Position numbers and translations under genes: made by a program. DNA of 64,000 bases from Lyophyllum atratum (taxonomy: Eukaryota; Basidiomycota; Agaricomycetes; Agaricales; Lyophyllaceae), in contig JACGCN010000006.1 of NCBI GenBank assembly GCA_014905825.1, positions 744,001-808,000 of the forward strand. Reading direction: 5' to 3'. How positions within the stretch are numbered: the first letter of the stretch is position 1; each line of letters begins with the position of its first letter. Shown here piece after piece: positions 61,411 to 64,000 of this stretch. A model generated the notes under the pieces. That model searched no databases. It saw nothing but the letters and a program-made list of their open reading frames with translations, and was not told the origin of the DNA.

Positions 61411-62979
61411 CGGCTAGTAGAATGCAAAGGAAAGATTTACGAGTTCATATTTAGACCGCGCTTATATGGTAACGCACTTGGCTCACAAAGGGAATGGGCT
61501 GTCACTCCACGGAACTCTCCAATACTATCACGGCCAGCTTTAGGCCAGCTATCAAGGTCAGGGTTATTACAGAACAAATGATGTTGGGAGACGGACCTCT
61601 CACATTTCCGCGGGAGCAAGGATTTCCGCGGTTTCTGCACTCTTACCGCATACAGATTTCTTTAACCGAGATCCTCGTCTGCTTTCTGCTTCTTCGGGAT
61701 CCACTTTATCCACCGAGGAAAGCCCATAAAGCTTGTCCAAGTTGCGACGTTGAAGCATCGTCATGAAGCTTCACTACTCACTCGGAGGACAAAGTTTCGC
61801 AACCCACTCACCAAGTCAGTAACTACGCATATTATCGTCGAAGGTGCCTGTAGGGCTCGACTAATTTGACAGAGAAGGGTCTCATCTCCAAGTGGATGTT
61901 GGCTCACAAGGCTGATCCCTCGGATGCGATAATGGCGGGCACACATGCTGACTGGAGCGCCTCTGAACCCATGGATATTCTGATTGCGATCAGACTGATC
62001 AAGGAACTCCAAACGGCTGAAGGTGTTTGCAACTTTCCCGCTGATATGGCCAGCTTCTCTTCGAATTCTATTACCAGGTTCGCATGCTTCCGAGTCAACA
62101 ATTGGTACACACACCGAAGAAAACCTATGAACGACTTACGGCTATGTACCCTTTCACCTGCCGTTGACGCTGACATCGAGATAGCCCATTGTTCAACCTG
62201 TCACGAAAGAGCAAGCGGGTCCGAAACCCTTCTGTTCTCACCTAATTTCTGGAACGCTTGGAGCGTGCCTTGAGACTGACAGTATCAAGTAAGGTTTGCA
62301 CTAAAGTTTTCTTGGAAAGCAGCTAATGCAGGGTTATCAATCGATTATGTTGAGATCGATCCTCGGGTAAAGGCTCGACGAGATCAGAGAACCCAGTGGG
62401 TTTTCAATCTCCTCAGTCCAAGTGTCATCTCCTTACCGCCAAAGCAGGGTCATGCGAAAAAACGTATATGCTAAATCCATGAACGCCTCGCGAGGGTAGC
62501 CGCCGTAATGATCACTTGCACCCTGTGCAATGTGCATCCTCCACGACCACGGAGGATTGGAACAAAGTGCGATCTTCGCACATAGCAGTCCATCAGTTGT
62601 GTGGAATAATGTAGCATGATTCTACCCACCTTAGAAGCACAGTTTTTCCGTGACTGATTCAAAGACAGTTGACCGTCCTGGAACGGCCATTTACAGAAAA
62701 GATCACACAGATCACCCCGAGGTATCCCGCGGTACAAACTGGCAGGCACTGGAACAGCCCACTAGATCGAGCACCCTGGCAAAACATTGCATTCGATCAC
62801 GTAGTCCAGGCGCGTAGCTGGCGGGAATTCGAAAGGTGGTGACGAAATATGGGACTTCACGGAAAACATTTGCTATGTTGGAATAATATTTGGCTTTGTT
62901 AGGAGTTAAGGCTATTGGTTAGAATTTCGCGATTGTTGGACTTGTTCAGAGCCAAGCTCACCAGCTCTACGTTGTTGGA
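61411..62979. other. 1.6-kb intergenic region between divergent ligase and RPB3 genes
   Basis: Contains open frames at 61866-62273 (plus), 61904-62176 (minus) and 62471-62749 (minus) with no recognised motifs. It is large for a promoter in this gene-dense part, so an unrecognised small gene cannot be excluded. Confidence 0.4.
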
Positions 62980-64000
62980 ATGCAAGGCCACGATGATCTC
63001 GAACCCACAGTACGTATCCGCGAACTCAAGAAAGATAGAGTGAACTTTGTCCTCAAGAATGTTGATCTCGCGTAGGCTAACATTTACTTCGAATGAATAT
63101 GCATCCTCGTTAAACCATTGCTTCACTTCAGCTTCGCAAATTCTCTACGGAGAGTTATGATGGCAGATATACCCACTGTTGGTATGTTATACAGCACCTA
63201 TGAGTCCATTTCTCACTGTATCCTCAGCAATTGATATGGTCGAAATCGAGATAAACACGACCGTCCTCCCCGACGAATTCATCGCTCACCGGTTAGGCAT
63301 GGTGCCTCTTGGCAGTTCGAATTGCGACGAGGCTATACGGAATACAAGGGCAAGCTCTTGCAACACTAAACCTGCGCTCTATCTCACGGCTTTGCATAGG
63401 ACTGTACATGCTTGGCTGGATGTGATAACTGTTCCATAATGCTGGTCCTAAATGTTCAATGCAATGATCACCATACGATGGACGTGACTAGCCATCATTT
63501 GGATCTTGTTCCGCCTGGAACACCGGAGATATGGAGTAATGAGGACCACGACATCGGAGACGAGCTACAAAAACGTGGTGAAGGTTTTGGCAAGCCCGTT
63601 GGAAAAGGTGAGTAATTCTACGGACTTGAAAAGATATTTTGACTAAGGAATGCTTACAGACGATGGCTCTCCCCCCATATTAATCTGCAAAATTCGCAAA
63701 GGCCAGCAACTGAAACTGCGATGTGTCGCCAAAAAGGTTTCCCTTATGCTTTGTCTTCTATCAGCTCCAGACTCAAGCATGAAGATATAGGGTATCGCCA
63801 AAGAGCACGCAAAATGGTCGCCCTGTTCCGCAGTCTCCTTTGAATATGACCCTTACAACAAAATGCGGCATACCACCTATTGGTACGAATCAGATGAACG
63901 AGCAGAATGGCCGCTCAGTGCAAATGCGCAAGAAGAGGAACCCCCCCGGGATGGTGAACCTTTCGATTTCAACGCACAGCCGCGGCAATTCTATTTCGAG
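62980..64000 (+). CDS. RPB3: RNA polymerase II subunit RPB3 (partial, 3' end off the right edge)
   Basis: Third-largest Pol II subunit, an alpha-like subunit that pairs with RPB11 in polymerase assembly. The start at 62980 reads [20 protein letters not shown]. Splicing then gives [40 protein letters not shown] and [15 protein letters not shown]. The zinc loop is [11 protein letters not shown], with the four conserved cysteines that separate RPB3 from the Pol I/III subunit AC40. The intron at 63350-63399 begins with GC (AGG|gcaag) and ends cat-ag. Later exons read [40 protein letters not shown] and [13 protein letters not shown] at the window edge. Confidence 0.95.

Noticed and set aside
61866..62273. 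135-codon plus-strand frame between the ligase and RPB3
   Set aside because: No motif, and a minus-strand frame of similar quality covers the same bases, so neither can be preferred.
1..64000. tRNA, rRNA and CRISPR arrays
   Set aside because: No tRNA B-box with matching A-box, no rRNA-like block and no regularly spaced repeats were seen on reading through. A covariance-model search was not possible here.

Overview
The window looks like nuclear DNA of a basidiomycete fungus, most probably an Agaricomycete. The main signs are compact genes split by many introns of about 50-75 nt with GT..AG and occasional GC..AG ends, short divergent promoters with TATA boxes, and gene families typical of mushroom-forming fungi (copper radical oxidase, GH92 mannosidase, a 7TM receptor relic, long disordered proteins). 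No bacterial operon, rRNA, tRNA, CRISPR array or intact transposon was seen. The gene models were spliced by eye. Where noted, the exon lengths were summed and the reading frame closes.

Left part (1-15.2 kb), from left to right: the 5' part of a PAQR/hemolysin-III receptor-like membrane protein (minus), divergent from a peptidyl-tRNA hydrolase (plus); a secreted GH92 alpha-mannosidase (plus); an uncharacterised membrane-anchored disordered protein (minus); a 109-residue spliced gene (minus) that is too short and too split to show as one open frame; a long disordered protein ending in an Hsp20/alpha-crystallin domain (minus); and a small uncharacterised gene directly upstream of it (minus).

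Middle (15.2-36.9 kb): gene-poor. It holds a decayed 7TM receptor pseudogene (minus, about 18.4-19.5 kb), a copper radical oxidase of the glyoxal-oxidase type (plus), a protein kinase-like gene (plus) with a puzzling cysteine-rich exon in another frame just upstream, an 83-bp tandem duplication, and a secreted protein with several Lys-Arg sites (minus). The stretch 27.4-36.9 kb shows no gene I can support.

Right part (36.9-64 kb): dense housekeeping genes. These are a mitochondrial ABC1/ADCK1-type kinase (plus); a SUB1/PC4 coactivator (minus) divergent from a C-4 methylsterol oxidase (plus); a 12-kb TOM1/HUWE1 HECT ubiquitin ligase (plus); a quinone-oxidoreductase-like MDR enzyme (plus); an RRN5-like Pol I factor (minus) with an apparent frame break; an AMP-dependent acyl-CoA ligase (minus); and the 5' part of RPB3, a Pol II subunit (plus), running off the right edge.

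I found no clear new multi-gene system. The most interesting points are unusual gene structures: a 13-nt microexon carrying the ABC1 kinase catalytic motif, a 19-nt microexon in GH92, GC-AG introns, a HECT catalytic cysteine codon split by an intron, the frame break in RRN5, and the overlapping cysteine-rich exon upstream of the kinase-like gene.
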